54,362 nucleotides of DNA, from positions 92,297 through 146,658 of the forward strand of contig LNEN01000305.1 in assembly GCA_001464155.1 (NCBI GenBank). The letters are read 5' to 3'. This DNA comes from Cytophagales bacterium Ga0077538 (GTDB lineage: Bacteria; Bacteroidota; Bacteroidia; Cytophagales; Cyclobacteriaceae). This document shows, piece after piece, positions 23,080 through 29,899 of this stretch. How positions within the stretch are numbered: the first letter of the stretch is position 1; every line of letters begins with the position of its first letter. A program made the position numbers and the translations under genes. A model generated the notes under the pieces. The model was not told the origin of the DNA, made no database searches, and saw only the letters and a list, made by a program, of their open reading frames with translations.

Positions 23080-23259
23080 CTATTTTCCTTTAATAATAGG
23101 ACAAACACTATTCATTACATCTTGTAATTTAAGTCTTAATGCTTTCATTTCAGAGTCGATAAACTCTACAGATCTATTGTTTATTCTTGCTTCTTCTCTA
23201 TCTGCTTCTAATGAAGCTAATCTAGAGTAGATTTGCTGTAATAATTTAAGTCTATCCAT
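23080..23259 (-). CDS. small coiled-coil protein (59 aa)
   Basis: MDRLKLLQQIYSRLASLEAD continues as one long heptad-patterned helix to the C-terminus (SEMKALRLKLQDVMNSV). AGGAGAATAGTA precedes the ATG. Short but well supported by ribosome site, coupling to 23252-23344 and amphipathic pattern. Confidence 0.7.
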   Translation of the reverse strand: MDRLKLLQQIYSRLASLEADREEARINNRSVEFIDSEMKALRLKLQDVMNSVCPIIKGK

Positions 23260-23344
23260 TACTATTCTCCTCAGGCATAGGATAACTTGGCTCTAAGCTA
23301 TCTAACCATTCTTCATATTCTTTGTTAATTGTATTTTCTTCCAT
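23252..23344 (-). CDS. acidic microprotein (30 aa)
   Basis: MEENTINKEYEEWLDSLEPS followed by a proline-rich tail. A TCTGAAACTAAAG box lies 10 nt upstream, and the end overlaps the next gene as ATGGATAG. No Shine-Dalgarno sequence is obvious, so this is tentative. Confidence 0.4.
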   Translation of the reverse strand: MEENTINKEYEEWLDSLEPSYPMPEENSNG

Positions 23345-23345
23345 G

Positions 23346-23570
23346 TTATTCTTTAGTTTCAGATTTAAGTTTTGAAGTAATACGTTGTGCCATTTGCATG
23401 GCTTCAGTTTGAGAAATAGATTCTTGAGACTTCATGTTAAATTTATGCATCATTCTAAAAATTCTAGCTAATAGGAAAAATGTTGTTGCGGCTGGATCAG
23501 TGCGCGTTGCATGAGAATCAACAGGTCTAAATAATGCTTTTTCAACTGGTTTATATAGTTTATTGTTCAT
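23346..23570 (-). CDS. hypothetical protein (74 aa)
   Basis: MNNKLYKPVEKALFRPVDSH, then an RTDPAATTFFLLARIFRM helix and a glutamine-rich helix. It starts at 23570, overlapping the upstream stop. Its final SETKE codons contain a CTGAAACTA box. Confidence 0.7.
   Translation of the reverse strand: MNNKLYKPVEKALFRPVDSHATRTDPAATTFFLLARIFRMMHKFNMKSQESISQTEAMQMAQRITSKLKSETKE
23354..23362 (-). promoter_or_regulatory. CTGAAACTA junction box
   Basis: Minus strand TCTGAAACTAAAG, inside the last codons of 23346-23570 and 10 nt before the next ATG. Confidence 0.5.
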
Positions 23571-23976
23571 CTGGGTTATAGGCAAAGTCACATTGACGAA
23601 CAAAATGATCATAGTTTTTATAACTAATTAATTGTAAGAACTTTTTATGAGCTTGTTTTTCTGTTTTATATGGTCCCCATTCTTTTTCATAGTCAGGACC
23701 ACGAGCGATAGAGTAAACCATTGAGCCACTAACTTTATAAAGCTTTTTAGCTTTATCCATCCATTCTTCGTATGTGATTCCAGTAATATGCTTTTTATGA
23801 TAATTAGCATACATAGTTTCGATTTCAGCTAATTGCTCATTATCGAAGATCTTTTGTTCTTCCGCCATAATGCGAGATATTTCTGAGTCCCAACGAGAAT
23901 CTCGTTTAGGTAATGGAGTGCCATTACGAATAAAGTTGCGACATTCATGTCTAATGTTATCAAGCATGATACTCAT
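23560..23976 (-). CDS. hypothetical protein (138 aa)
   Basis: Mostly helical, aromatic-rich C-terminal half (GPDYEKEWGPYKTEKQAHKK). No motif recognised. It overlaps both neighbours by a few bases. Confidence 0.75.
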   Translation of the reverse strand: MSIMLDNIRHECRNFIRNGTPLPKRDSRWDSEISRIMAEEQKIFDNEQLAEIETMYANYHKKHITGITYEEWMDKAKKLYKVSGSMVYSIARGPDYEKEWGPYKTEKQAHKKFLQLISYKNYDHFVRQCDFAYNPDEQ

Positions 23977-24185
23977 TTAAGTCCTCCTCGTTTATCTGGC
24001 GGAGTGTGTTTATTTACCCACTTTTTCCAACCTTTGTAATCAACTTTAATCTCACCCATCTCACCTGTATACCAAGGATGAGAGATCATTAACTTATCTA
24101 ATAGATCAAAGAGTTTACGCAATGCTGCGTAACTCTCTTCTCTAGCTTTAGAACTCGGTTTGTCTCTAAGAGCTTTTACGGCCAT
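23973..24185 (-). CDS. hypothetical protein (70 aa)
   Basis: ESYAALRKLFDLLDKLMISHP followed by EIKVDYKGWKKW. The helix-then-strand-then-W layout resembles the larger microprotein family members, without the LGIKSA core. Coupled to both neighbours. Confidence 0.7.
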   Translation of the reverse strand: MAVKALRDKPSSKAREESYAALRKLFDLLDKLMISHPWYTGEMGEIKVDYKGWKKWVNKHTPPDKRGGLK

Positions 24186-24336
24186 AAATAAAATACTTAT
24201 GAATCAATACAGCAAATAAAGTAGACATCATGAAACTACTTGTTGTTAGTCCACCAACTATTCCTGAAAGTATTAACCATACAATAGAGTTAAATACTAA
24301 ATAAATACCTAAAGATTGCAAGTAAGCCTTGTTCAT
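24166..24336 (-). CDS. small membrane protein (56 aa)
   Basis: MNKAYLQSLGIYLVFNSIVW with two hydrophobic stretches (LILSGIVGGL and FMMSTLFAVLI). AAGGAG precedes ATG 24336. Confidence 0.7.
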   Translation of the reverse strand: MNKAYLQSLGIYLVFNSIVWLILSGIVGGLTTSSFMMSTLFAVLIHKYFIYGRKSS

Positions 24337-24344
24337 GTAACTCC

Positions 24345-24542
24345 TTATCCAACTTGTGGAATATCTTTCCAAACTAATTCATTTTGAGGATCTGCAATAA
24401 TCTCTGCTTCTTGGTCAGTACCAGAGCGATATACTTTACCGCCTTTGTTTTCCTGCAAGAAAGCAATCACCATTTCAGAGTTCATCCATTGTCTTTTTAA
24501 TTCTAGTTTTGCTGTAATTGTTAATGCCCAAAACTTATTCAT
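24345..24542 (-). CDS. hypothetical protein (65 aa)
   Basis: MNKFWALTITAKLELKRQWM opens a small alpha/beta protein. GGAGG precedes the ATG. A CTGAAACTA box lies 24 nt upstream. Confidence 0.7.
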   Translation of the reverse strand: MNKFWALTITAKLELKRQWMNSEMVIAFLQENKGGKVYRSGTDQEAEIIADPQNELVWKDIPQVG

Positions 24543-24566
24543 ACAATACCTCCAGATGGTTGTTTT

Positions 24567-24575
24567 TAGTTTCAG
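24567..24575 (-). promoter_or_regulatory. CTGAAACTA junction box that includes a stop codon
   Basis: Minus strand ATCCTGAAACTAAAAAC. The TGA in the box is the stop codon of 24572-24952. The next ATG (24542) is 24 nt downstream. Confidence 0.6.
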
Positions 24576-24952
24576 GATTTAAGTCCAAGAATAATTTGTT
24601 CAAATGGTTTACCAACTTTTGCATATTCAATTTGATTTTTAACCCAAGACTTAAAAGCATCAATGTCACCTTTATGGTTACCACCTATATTAACTATTGT
24701 TTCTTTATCTTGTGTGCGAAGTTGCTCAACAGACATTAAACCACTACCATACAGTCGAGTCTTTTTCCAGTCATATAGTGTAAATGTAATATCGGCCTCG
24801 TCATCATGGAACACCCATTCACCACTTACTTTGTGACCATCACTCTCCATTGGCTCACCAAATGCTAATATAAGATCTTTATATACAACACTTATCTCAC
24901 CCATTCGACTAGTTCCATTGACAGAATGCGAGTCATTACATACTTTAAACAT
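24572..24952 (-). CDS. conserved-looking hypothetical protein (126 aa)
   Basis: FGEPMESDGHKVSGEWVF followed by ITFTLYDWKKTRLYGSGLM gives a compact beta-rich fold, then KGDIDAFKSWVKNQIEY. The 'GEP-x-DG-K-EW-x-T-x-YDWK' layout recurs in small phage proteins without known role. It is the first gene after composite element copy 3. Confidence 0.75.
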   Translation of the reverse strand: MFKVCNDSHSVNGTSRMGEISVVYKDLILAFGEPMESDGHKVSGEWVFHDDEADITFTLYDWKKTRLYGSGLMSVEQLRTQDKETIVNIGGNHKGDIDAFKSWVKNQIEYAKVGKPFEQIILGLKS

Positions 24953-24973
24953 ATATTCTCCGATGTTTGTTTT

Positions 24974-25040
24974 TAGTTTCAGGATACAGTGCTGGGACTA
25001 TGAGCTCCCGGCGTAGCAGTGTCAGTTGCCCATGGGCAAA
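24974..25040. repeat. composite hairpin element, copy 3
   Basis: Plus strand: TAGTTTCAG box, stem GCTGGGA/TCCCGGC (7 pairs including one G-U), core GCGTAGCAGTGTC (25011-25023), stem TTGCC/GGCAA. It lies between a terminator-like hairpin and gene 24572-24952. Confidence 0.8.
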
Positions 25041-25075
25041 TGAAGATACCAAGCCCCGCTTAACAGGCTTGGTAT
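25041..25075 (-). terminator. terminator-like hairpin
   Basis: Minus strand ATACCAAGCC-TGTTAAGCGG-GGCTTGGTAT then CTTCATTT; ten perfect pairs but only a modest T run. A second hairpin, AAGCGGGA/TCCCGCTT at 25142-25163, sits right after the QKEAV stop. Confidence 0.6.
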
Positions 25076-25169
25076 AGGTGTTGGGTTATGCGCCACTTTT
25101 GGTACGACTTGCGTCGTTAGATTTTATTAGAATGTGGGGATAAGCGGGACTTGCATCCCGCTTAATAAA

Positions 25170-25631
25170 TTACTTTTGGAATTTAGCTGCAAGGTCAGCA
25201 GGCAAAGCTGAGAAATCAACAGGCTTAGCTTTAACTTTGCTAGCATTGATCTCTTGGATGCGAGCGTCGATGTAACCTTGAACTTCTGATTTTTCTTCTT
25301 CAGTAGTCAAAGTTGTTAACAATGCACGCATTGCTTTCAACGATGCATCGCCAGAACCAGCTCGTGAACCTGGGTTTTTAGCTACGTAGCTAACTCCACC
25401 GTTCAATCGCTTGTCTTTGCGCAACCAGTTTGACTGAAGTCCTGATACATACGACTTCAAGTCTGTATCAGAAAACTCACGATCAAGTTCGATAGTTCCA
25501 CTGCGGAAACCTTCAAACAGAATCGCGTTCACTTGAGCGCGCTGCTCTTTTGATGGTGTGTAAGAGTCTTGCTCTCCACATACATTCTTTACGGCCTGGA
25601 AAACTGCTTCTTTCTGAGAAATCTTAGTCAT
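25170..25631 (-). CDS. QKEAV-family phage protein (153 aa)
   Basis: MTKISQKEAVFQAVKNVCGE, then LFEGFRSGTIELDREFSDTD, SGLQSNWLRKDKRLNGG and YVAKNPGSRAGSGDASLKAM. Very close to 17390-17875 and 29900-30364. I start at the ATG behind GGGAGGTT, not at the longer frame. It is flanked by hairpins, again a single-gene unit. Confidence 0.9.
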   Translation of the reverse strand: MTKISQKEAVFQAVKNVCGEQDSYTPSKEQRAQVNAILFEGFRSGTIELDREFSDTDLKSYVSGLQSNWLRKDKRLNGGVSYVAKNPGSRAGSGDASLKAMRALLTTLTTEEEKSEVQGYIDARIQEINASKVKAKPVDFSALPADLAAKFQK

Positions 25632-25701
25632 ATTAACCTCCCGAGGTTTGACTATTAATTTTCTTGATGAACCATTCACCAAGTTTTTTGTTACTTCATT
25701 C

Positions 25702-25710
25702 TAGTTTCAG
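25702..25710 (-). promoter_or_regulatory. CTGAAACTA junction box that includes a stop codon
   Basis: Minus strand ATCCTGAAACTAGAA. Its TGA ends the gene 25707-26042. The QKEAV gene start is about 70 nt downstream. Confidence 0.55.
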
Positions 25711-26042
25711 GATTTATTGGGTTTCACAATTTTAGTTTGTGCATTGTTAATTAGTTGATTTATATCAACATGAACACCCATATCTACAAGAGCAAGCATT
25801 AAAGCTTTAGTCTTTGCAGGACTAATAAATCCTCTTTTCTTTCTTTTAGGTTTATATTCTTTCATTCCATTAGCTGCAGAACATAATCCATGATTGTGAT
25901 ATAGTTGATCACCATTTTTCATGCCAAATTCTTCGGCCAAAACAGAAGGGACATTTTGCCAAACCATACCTGGGCGATTATATACTTCAATTGCTTTTAA
26001 GACAACTTCTTGTGGGTAATTTTTATAGTTACCAATAGACAT
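25707..26042 (-). CDS. hypothetical basic protein (111 aa)
   Basis: YPQEVVLKAIEVYNRPGMVW then PSVLAEEFGMKNGDQLYHNH suggests a helix-turn-helix-like N-terminal half, followed by the basic KEYKPKRKKRG linker. DNA binding is possible. AGGAGG precedes the ATG. Confidence 0.7.
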   Translation of the reverse strand: MSIGNYKNYPQEVVLKAIEVYNRPGMVWQNVPSVLAEEFGMKNGDQLYHNHGLCSAANGMKEYKPKRKKRGFISPAKTKALMLALVDMGVHVDINQLINNAQTKIVKPNKS

Positions 26043-26066
26043 AGATCCTCCTTTTATAAGGGATTT

Positions 26067-26075
26067 TAGTTTCGG
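26067..26075 (-). promoter_or_regulatory. CTGAAACTA-type junction box (CCGAAACTA)
   Basis: Minus strand TCCGAAACTAAAATCC, about 25 nt before ATG 26042. Confidence 0.5.
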
Positions 26076-26083
26076 ATAACAAC

Positions 26084-26284
26084 CTAGTGAAGGTTGTCGC
26101 TATCGCCATTGTCCTCTTCCATAAGCTCATCCATGTCCATGTCTTGAACAGCAGAGTTAAGGATAACAGCTCCATCATAGTCTTCGCTTTGTACTTCCAT
26201 AGCTAATTGCAATTCTTCAATCTGAGAAGCACTCAGATCAGATACATCAATCGACACAGTAAGTACTTTAAGCTTCTCGTTCAT
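26084..26284 (-). CDS. acidic hypothetical protein (66 aa)
   Basis: A beta-alpha start (LKVLTVSIDVSDLSASQIEE) and an acidic tail (DMDMDELMEEDNGDSD). AAGGA precedes the ATG. Unknown function. Confidence 0.7.
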   Translation of the reverse strand: MNEKLKVLTVSIDVSDLSASQIEELQLAMEVQSEDYDGAVILNSAVQDMDMDELMEEDNGDSDNLH

Positions 26285-26286
26285 GT

Positions 26287-26622
26287 TTAATCCTTTGTAA
26301 ATAAAGTCATTTCAAACAACTCTGAATCATAAAACTTCTTAAAATCTTTCATGCGAATACGTTGCTTCGTACTAAGCACTTCAATTGCTTCTATATGCCC
26401 ACTCCAATTCCATATAAACCTAACACCCATAGCAAGTCGCATTTGTCTCATTTCATGAGTCATCGCTTTCATGTTTTGTTTAGCTTTTCTATAGCCATTT
26501 ATAGCTTCTCGCTTACTAATATGGTCAGAACAACCATTATCGATATAGTAATGAAACCTACGTCTACGTCTATTTAATTCATTCTTTAAATGGCATAAAT
26601 ATATGAGTCTTTGTAAGTCCAT
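26287..26622 (-). CDS. basic helical hypothetical protein (111 aa)
   Basis: Arg-rich (LKNELNRRRRRFHYYIDNG), helical, then an aromatic WNWSGHIEAIEVL strand. It overlaps the upstream stop by one base. No family recognised. Confidence 0.7.
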   Translation of the reverse strand: MDLQRLIYLCHLKNELNRRRRRFHYYIDNGCSDHISKREAINGYRKAKQNMKAMTHEMRQMRLAMGVRFIWNWSGHIEAIEVLSTKQRIRMKDFKKFYDSELFEMTLFTKD

Positions 26623-27137
26623 TATTTTCCTTTTGTTTGGTTAATAAAACTCAAACCAATCATGTTAATTACTTCTAATGTCAGATCAGTTTTTCTATCC
26701 ATAGATAGAGAGTCATATTGAGGAAGACGACGATCAATAACCCATTCAGGTGCATTGAAACCTAAGTAATTAGCTATAAGCATAGCAAATGTATCAGCTC
26801 TAAACTCTTCCTCAGTCATTAAGTTCTTAAAGTCAGCTTGTATTTCCGAGTGCTTATTAGCTTTAACTAGTGTATGAATACCATGCTCTAATGAATAGCT
26901 AAGGAAGTGACCAAACTCATGAGCTAATACATAGTCTTCACTACCTTTAGGGCAATTACTCTCAAAAAAGAAGATAGAAGAGGCATCAGCTTGAGAGCTA
27001 TAAAGTCCATAAGCACCATGCATTGTGGCTTTAAACCAAGTACCTATATGGAGTTTCTGTAACTCTGAGTCCGGCTTAATAACACACCCATTATCACTAA
27101 TAAGTGCCAATAGTTTATTACTCACTGTCTTTCCCAT
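26622..27137 (-). CDS. ImmA/IrrE-like zinc peptidase (171 aa)
   Basis: The metal site is VLAHEFGHFLSYSLEHG, with a downstream EEFRADTFAMLIANYLG helix that can supply the third (acidic) ligand and the typical A-x-x-FA pattern of ImmA/IrrE peptidases. Members of that group cut repressors in mobile elements and phages. No signal peptide, so it acts in the cytoplasm, unlike the two metzincins. No repressor gene is seen beside it. Confidence 0.75.
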   Translation of the reverse strand: MGKTVSNKLLALISDNGCVIKPDSELQKLHIGTWFKATMHGAYGLYSSQADASSIFFFESNCPKGSEDYVLAHEFGHFLSYSLEHGIHTLVKANKHSEIQADFKNLMTEEEFRADTFAMLIANYLGFNAPEWVIDRRLPQYDSLSMDRKTDLTLEVINMIGLSFINQTKGK

Positions 27138-27140
27138 ACA

Positions 27141-27599
27141 CTAATCCTTCTTATCTTTTAAAGATGGAAGACCAATTAAGTCAGCTGCTTCAACATTGGC
27201 TAAAGGTAAGTCACCACAACCTAGCATTCGCTCAATACCCAACTCAGCACAAGCTCTCATATAAAGCTCAGTATTGTCAGCTTCAGACTCTTCAAAGTCA
27301 ATATATGGTTCAAGTGCTTCAACAAGCTCTTCATCAGTCATTTCTGCAAAGCCTTTACACCCATTGATAAGTAAATCCTCTATAATTTCTGTATCTAAGT
27401 TGTCACTAGTCATATCAGCTAAATAGACGTGGATTTCTTCACGAGTCTTATCACTCAGCTTAGGAGTTGGAATCTCTACTATGTCAAACTTAAACTCACC
27501 AACACCATAAGTGGCAAAAGCCTTCATTACAAGTTCACACTCAGCCCTAGTGCCTTCATGGATAAAGCTCCCAAAAGTATGTCTTACAGCATATTTCAT
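27141..27599 (-). CDS. acidic hypothetical protein (152 aa)
   Basis: A beta-strand start (MKYAVRHTFGSFIHEGTRAE), then acidic helices (DLDTEIIEDLLINGCKGFAE type pattern). GGAGG precedes the ATG. No motif recognised. Confidence 0.75.
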   Translation of the reverse strand: MKYAVRHTFGSFIHEGTRAECELVMKAFATYGVGEFKFDIVEIPTPKLSDKTREEIHVYLADMTSDNLDTEIIEDLLINGCKGFAEMTDEELVEALEPYIDFEESEADNTELYMRACAELGIERMLGCGDLPLANVEAADLIGLPSLKDKKD

Positions 27600-27601
27600 G
27601 G

Positions 27602-27745
27602 CTATTCCTCCACTATTACGTTATTGAGCATTTTCTCAATATTAGGTTGAACAGTAGCGAGCTCATCAAATAGAGTCTTAAACCCATATCCAACTACACC
27701 ACCAATAAAGCAGAATAGTAGCACTGTAAATAACATCTCTTTCAT
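27602..27745 (-). CDS. small membrane or exported protein (47 aa)
   Basis: MKEMLFTVLLFCFIGGVVGY then a short soluble tail ending NNVIVEE. One membrane segment. AAGGAG precedes the ATG, and a CTGAAACTA box lies further upstream. Confidence 0.7.
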   Translation of the reverse strand: MKEMLFTVLLFCFIGGVVGYGFKTLFDELATVQPNIEKMLNNVIVEE

Positions 27746-27772
27746 ACACTATCTCCTTGTTATATCGTTATG

Positions 27773-27781
27773 TAGTTTCAG
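27773..27781 (-). promoter_or_regulatory. CTGAAACTA junction box
   Basis: Minus strand TTTCTGAAACTACATAAC followed by GATATAACAAGGAG and the ATG at 27745. It lies 4 nt after the stop of 27785-27973. Confidence 0.55.
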
Positions 27782-27784
27782 AAA

Positions 27785-27973
27785 TTACTTAAGAACTGAG
27801 TCATCATCTGTTACTTGGCTAATATCTGCACGGTGCACTCTAAAAGAAATGCCATGTCCGTTAGTACACCAAATAACATCACCTTTCATGCTTATGACTT
27901 CACACCAATACGGATCACTACCATATTCGCATACTAGGACTAAAGAACCAACTGTTATATTAATGTCGTTCAT
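27785..27973 (-). CDS. small SH3-like hypothetical protein (62 aa)
   Basis: MNDINITVGSLVLVCEYGSD then YWCEVISMKGDVIWCTNG: an all-beta barrel-like pattern with three cysteines. AAGGA precedes the ATG. Confidence 0.7.
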   Translation of the reverse strand: MNDINITVGSLVLVCEYGSDPYWCEVISMKGDVIWCTNGHGISFRVHRADISQVTDDDSVLK

Positions 27974-27974
27974 A

Positions 27975-28342
27975 TCATTCCTTTGTTATATCTAGGCATA
28001 GTATCGGATCATCACTTCATCTAGTTCACCCACAACTAATAGGCCACTTCTAGCATCCACCTATAGCACTTATAGGATATAGCCTAGACTAAACCTAAGC
28101 CATACCTAGTTTTGTTATAGGGAGATATGAGAAGGAGAGCTAAACTGCTGAAAAGACTAGCTAGGATATAGTGAGGGCCTGGGGGCTGAGCGACGCCCAC
28201 CCTGAGTTGGCTTTCCCTATACATTTATCCTTGGCCTGTCTAAGCCTGTTCTTTCCCTATCTCTTATCCCCTCGTTATATCTAGGCATAGATTCAGGCTT
28301 GCTTTACATCTACCCGAGGCATTACCCGAGGGGTTTATCATG
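27975..28342 (-). other. gene-free stretch downstream of composite element copy 4
   Basis: No convincing reading frame. It holds two copies of a leader-like segment, minus strand CTATGCCTAGATATAAC (at about 27984-28000 and 28273-28289), each joined to a box variant (CCGATACTA at 27999-28007, CCTGAATCTA at 28288-28296). It is unusually rich in CTAG and CCTA. The rightmost part contains the run CCTCGGGTAATGCCTCGGG, an imperfect repeat. Because a composite element sits immediately upstream on the minus strand, it may encode an untranslated RNA. Confidence 0.45.
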
Positions 28343-28422
28343 TAGTATCGGGATGATTAGCCGAACCCAGAGCTCCTGGCGTAGCAGTGTCAGGTCCTGC
28401 CCGAGAAGGATCAGGACCTATA
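28343..28422. repeat. composite hairpin element, copy 4
   Basis: Plus strand: TAGTATCGGG, a region with stem CCAG/CTGG, core GCGTAGCAGTGTC (28379-28391), stem AGGTCCTG/CAGGACCT (8 pairs). On the minus strand the last stem begins about 14 nt after the stop of 28437-28610. Confidence 0.8.
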
Positions 28423-28436
28423 GGTAGATTGTCGGG

Positions 28437-28610
28437 TTATATTGTGACTGCTGTATTGGAGTATAGAGTAGCGGATGTATATAGACCAGATAAAAGTCCG
28501 TCTTCTCCTAGATGGATTAGGAATAATAGGTTGTCGGAAGAGTGTTCGTGCTCAGATCCATCTTTGTAAGTGACGGCCATTGTATACTTGAAGTCTTGCC
28601 AATCGATCAT
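28437..28610 (-). CDS. small hypothetical protein (57 aa)
   Basis: MIDWQDFKYTMAVTYKDGSE continues beta-rich to LYTSATLYSNTAVTI. AGGAGG precedes the ATG. Unknown function. Confidence 0.65.
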   Translation of the reverse strand: MIDWQDFKYTMAVTYKDGSEHEHSSDNLLFLIHLGEDGLLSGLYTSATLYSNTAVTI

Positions 28611-28694
28611 CTTATCCTCCTAGTGTTATGGACAGAATTTGAATCAGGTAGAAGAGTGAGTATAGCACGGTTGCAGATACAGCTAAGCCTTCCA

Positions 28695-28850
28695 TTAATT
28701 ACCTGCCATGTTGAAGTAATAAGCCTGTAGTTGCTGGTCAGTGCAGAAGTCGAAGCAGATGAAAGGATAGTCGTTGATGTCCATGCCAGACTTGCGGTAG
28801 GCTTCGTTTTGTAGGGCAAACAATAGCTTGATAAGTTCTTGACGGCTCAT
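28695..28850 (-). CDS. small hypothetical protein (51 aa)
   Basis: MSRQELIKLLFALQNEAYRK, with later cysteines in FICFDFCTDQQ. The ELIKLLFALQ helix is followed by no LGIKSA core. It overlaps the upstream gene by 4 nt (ATGA), which supports it. Confidence 0.65.
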   Translation of the reverse strand: MSRQELIKLLFALQNEAYRKSGMDINDYPFICFDFCTDQQLQAYYFNMAGN

Positions 28851-29029
28851 ATAGCTTCCTCCATATTAAAGCAAAGTTCTAAATCATCATTATTCATAGC
28901 CATAGCTGGAATACCTAAATCATGGGCTTTCTCTTCTTTAGCCATTGCTTCAGCTTTAGTTAAATTTCTAACTAATATTTCATCGGTTTCAAGATTAACT
29001 AAGTTCCAGCACTTCATGTTCTTACTCAT
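28847..29029 (-). CDS. small hypothetical protein (60 aa)
   Basis: CWNLVNLETDEILVRNLTKA then AEAMAKEEKAHDLG: strand-strand-helix. AAGGAG precedes the ATG. Coupled at both ends. Confidence 0.7.
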   Translation of the reverse strand: MSKNMKCWNLVNLETDEILVRNLTKAEAMAKEEKAHDLGIPAMAMNNDDLELCFNMEEAI

Positions 29030-29178
29030 ATACTCTCCTTTAGGTAATGTGGTTCATAGTTAGCAAGGAAATACTCGATCTCATCTAAGGTCCATCCATC
29101 GCATGTATCTACTACATCGGTATAGCCTGCATCTCTCATCTTCTGTAGTATCAGATTGCATTTATCTTGGTCGGTCAT
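29026..29178 (-). CDS. small hypothetical protein (50 aa)
   Basis: MTDQDKCNLILQKMRDAGYT then DGWTLDEIEYFLANYE. GGAGG lies 5 nt before ATG 29178. First gene after composite element copy 5. Unknown function. Confidence 0.65.
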   Translation of the reverse strand: MTDQDKCNLILQKMRDAGYTDVVDTCDGWTLDEIEYFLANYEPHYLKESI

Positions 29179-29204
29179 CATATCCTCCGTTGTTGTGATG
29201 GTGT

Positions 29205-29287
29205 GTAGGTTCAGGTATTGCCTCATAGTGGGGCTGAGCGTAGCAGTGTCGGCTGACGACCTGGGTTTCTAGCCCGTCGTCAGCCGA
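29205..29287. repeat. composite hairpin element, copy 5
   Basis: Plus strand: TAGGTTCAG box, stem GCCTCA/TGAGC, core GCGTAGCAGTGTC (29238-29250), then TCGGCTGACGAC/GTCGTCAGCCGA, 12 perfect pairs. The long stem begins 19 nt after the stop of the collagen-like lipoprotein gene on the minus strand. Confidence 0.8.
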
Positions 29288-29305
29288 TTAGGTTGGGTTG
29301 TATTA

Positions 29306-29797
29306 CTACCGTTCAATCTCACAGTTAGGCTTAACAGTGAATGAACAAGAGCTATTCACACCATTAGAGCTATATCTTCCTGGAGGGATAAGAGCCATGA
29401 ATCCGCCGTTAGTGCTATATACAGCATACAGCTGATTGCCTACACAGAATCCCACTTCATTGAACTTAGCAGGATAGCTTGTAACACCTGGACAGAATTG
29501 GATGGATGTAATTACCGTTCCATCTTGCCCGTCTTTCCCATCGGCACCATCATTGCCGTCATTTCCATTCGACCCATTTAGTATCAAGTTATTCGTTCCG
29601 TCAGTGCATGAGATAAGAGCTCCACCATTTGGAGCAGCAGGGTTAGCAGCGACAGAGCTTGCAGAGCAGCTTGATCCATCCTTGCCATCAGATCCGTCCT
29701 TACCGTCTTTGCCATTCAGTCCATCTTTAGGTTGAGCACAGCCAGAGAGAAGAGTGATTACTACAAGTGCACCAAATATAATTACGTTCTTATTCAT
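29306..29797 (-). CDS. short collagen-like lipoprotein (163 aa)
   Basis: Signal MNKNVIIFGALVVITLLSGC with a canonical lipobox, then Gly-x-y runs (DGLNGKDGKDGSDGKDG), a short interruption, a second run (NGSNGNDGNDGADGKDGQDG) and a C-terminal domain with four cysteines. Built like the larger protein at 20516-21646. GAAGGAG precedes the ATG. First gene after composite element copy 6. Confidence 0.88.
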   Translation of the reverse strand: MNKNVIIFGALVVITLLSGCAQPKDGLNGKDGKDGSDGKDGSSCSASSVAANPAAPNGGALISCTDGTNNLILNGSNGNDGNDGADGKDGQDGTVITSIQFCPGVTSYPAKFNEVGFCVGNQLYAVYSTNGGFMALIPPGRYSSNGVNSSCSFTVKPNCEIER

Positions 29798-29823
29798 TGT
29801 TTTCTCCTTCGTTATAATTAAGT

Positions 29824-29888
29824 ATAGGATCGGGCACTGAGCTCCCAAGCGTAGCAGTGTCATGCGCTGGTGTATTACCCAGCGCACA
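29824..29888. repeat. composite hairpin element, copy 6
   Basis: Plus strand: TAGGATCGG box, stem GGG/CCC round CACTGAGCT, core GCGTAGCAGTGTC (29849-29861), stem TGCGCTGG/CCAGCGCA. It lies 11 nt after the QKEAV stop on the minus strand. Confidence 0.8.
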
Positions 29889-29899
29889 ACCCACATTCA

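Noticed and set aside
24974-25040. Composite element as a known self-cleaving ribozyme (twister or hammerhead)
   Set aside because: The minus strand CTGACACTGCTACGCC resembles part of the twister core, but the required loop (CAAGCC type) and the 3' partner are not seen in any copy. CTGATGA and the GAAA partner of hammerheads are also missing.
28387-28569. Plus-strand 60-residue frame
   Set aside because: It begins within composite copy 4 and is antisense to the supported small gene 28437-28610.
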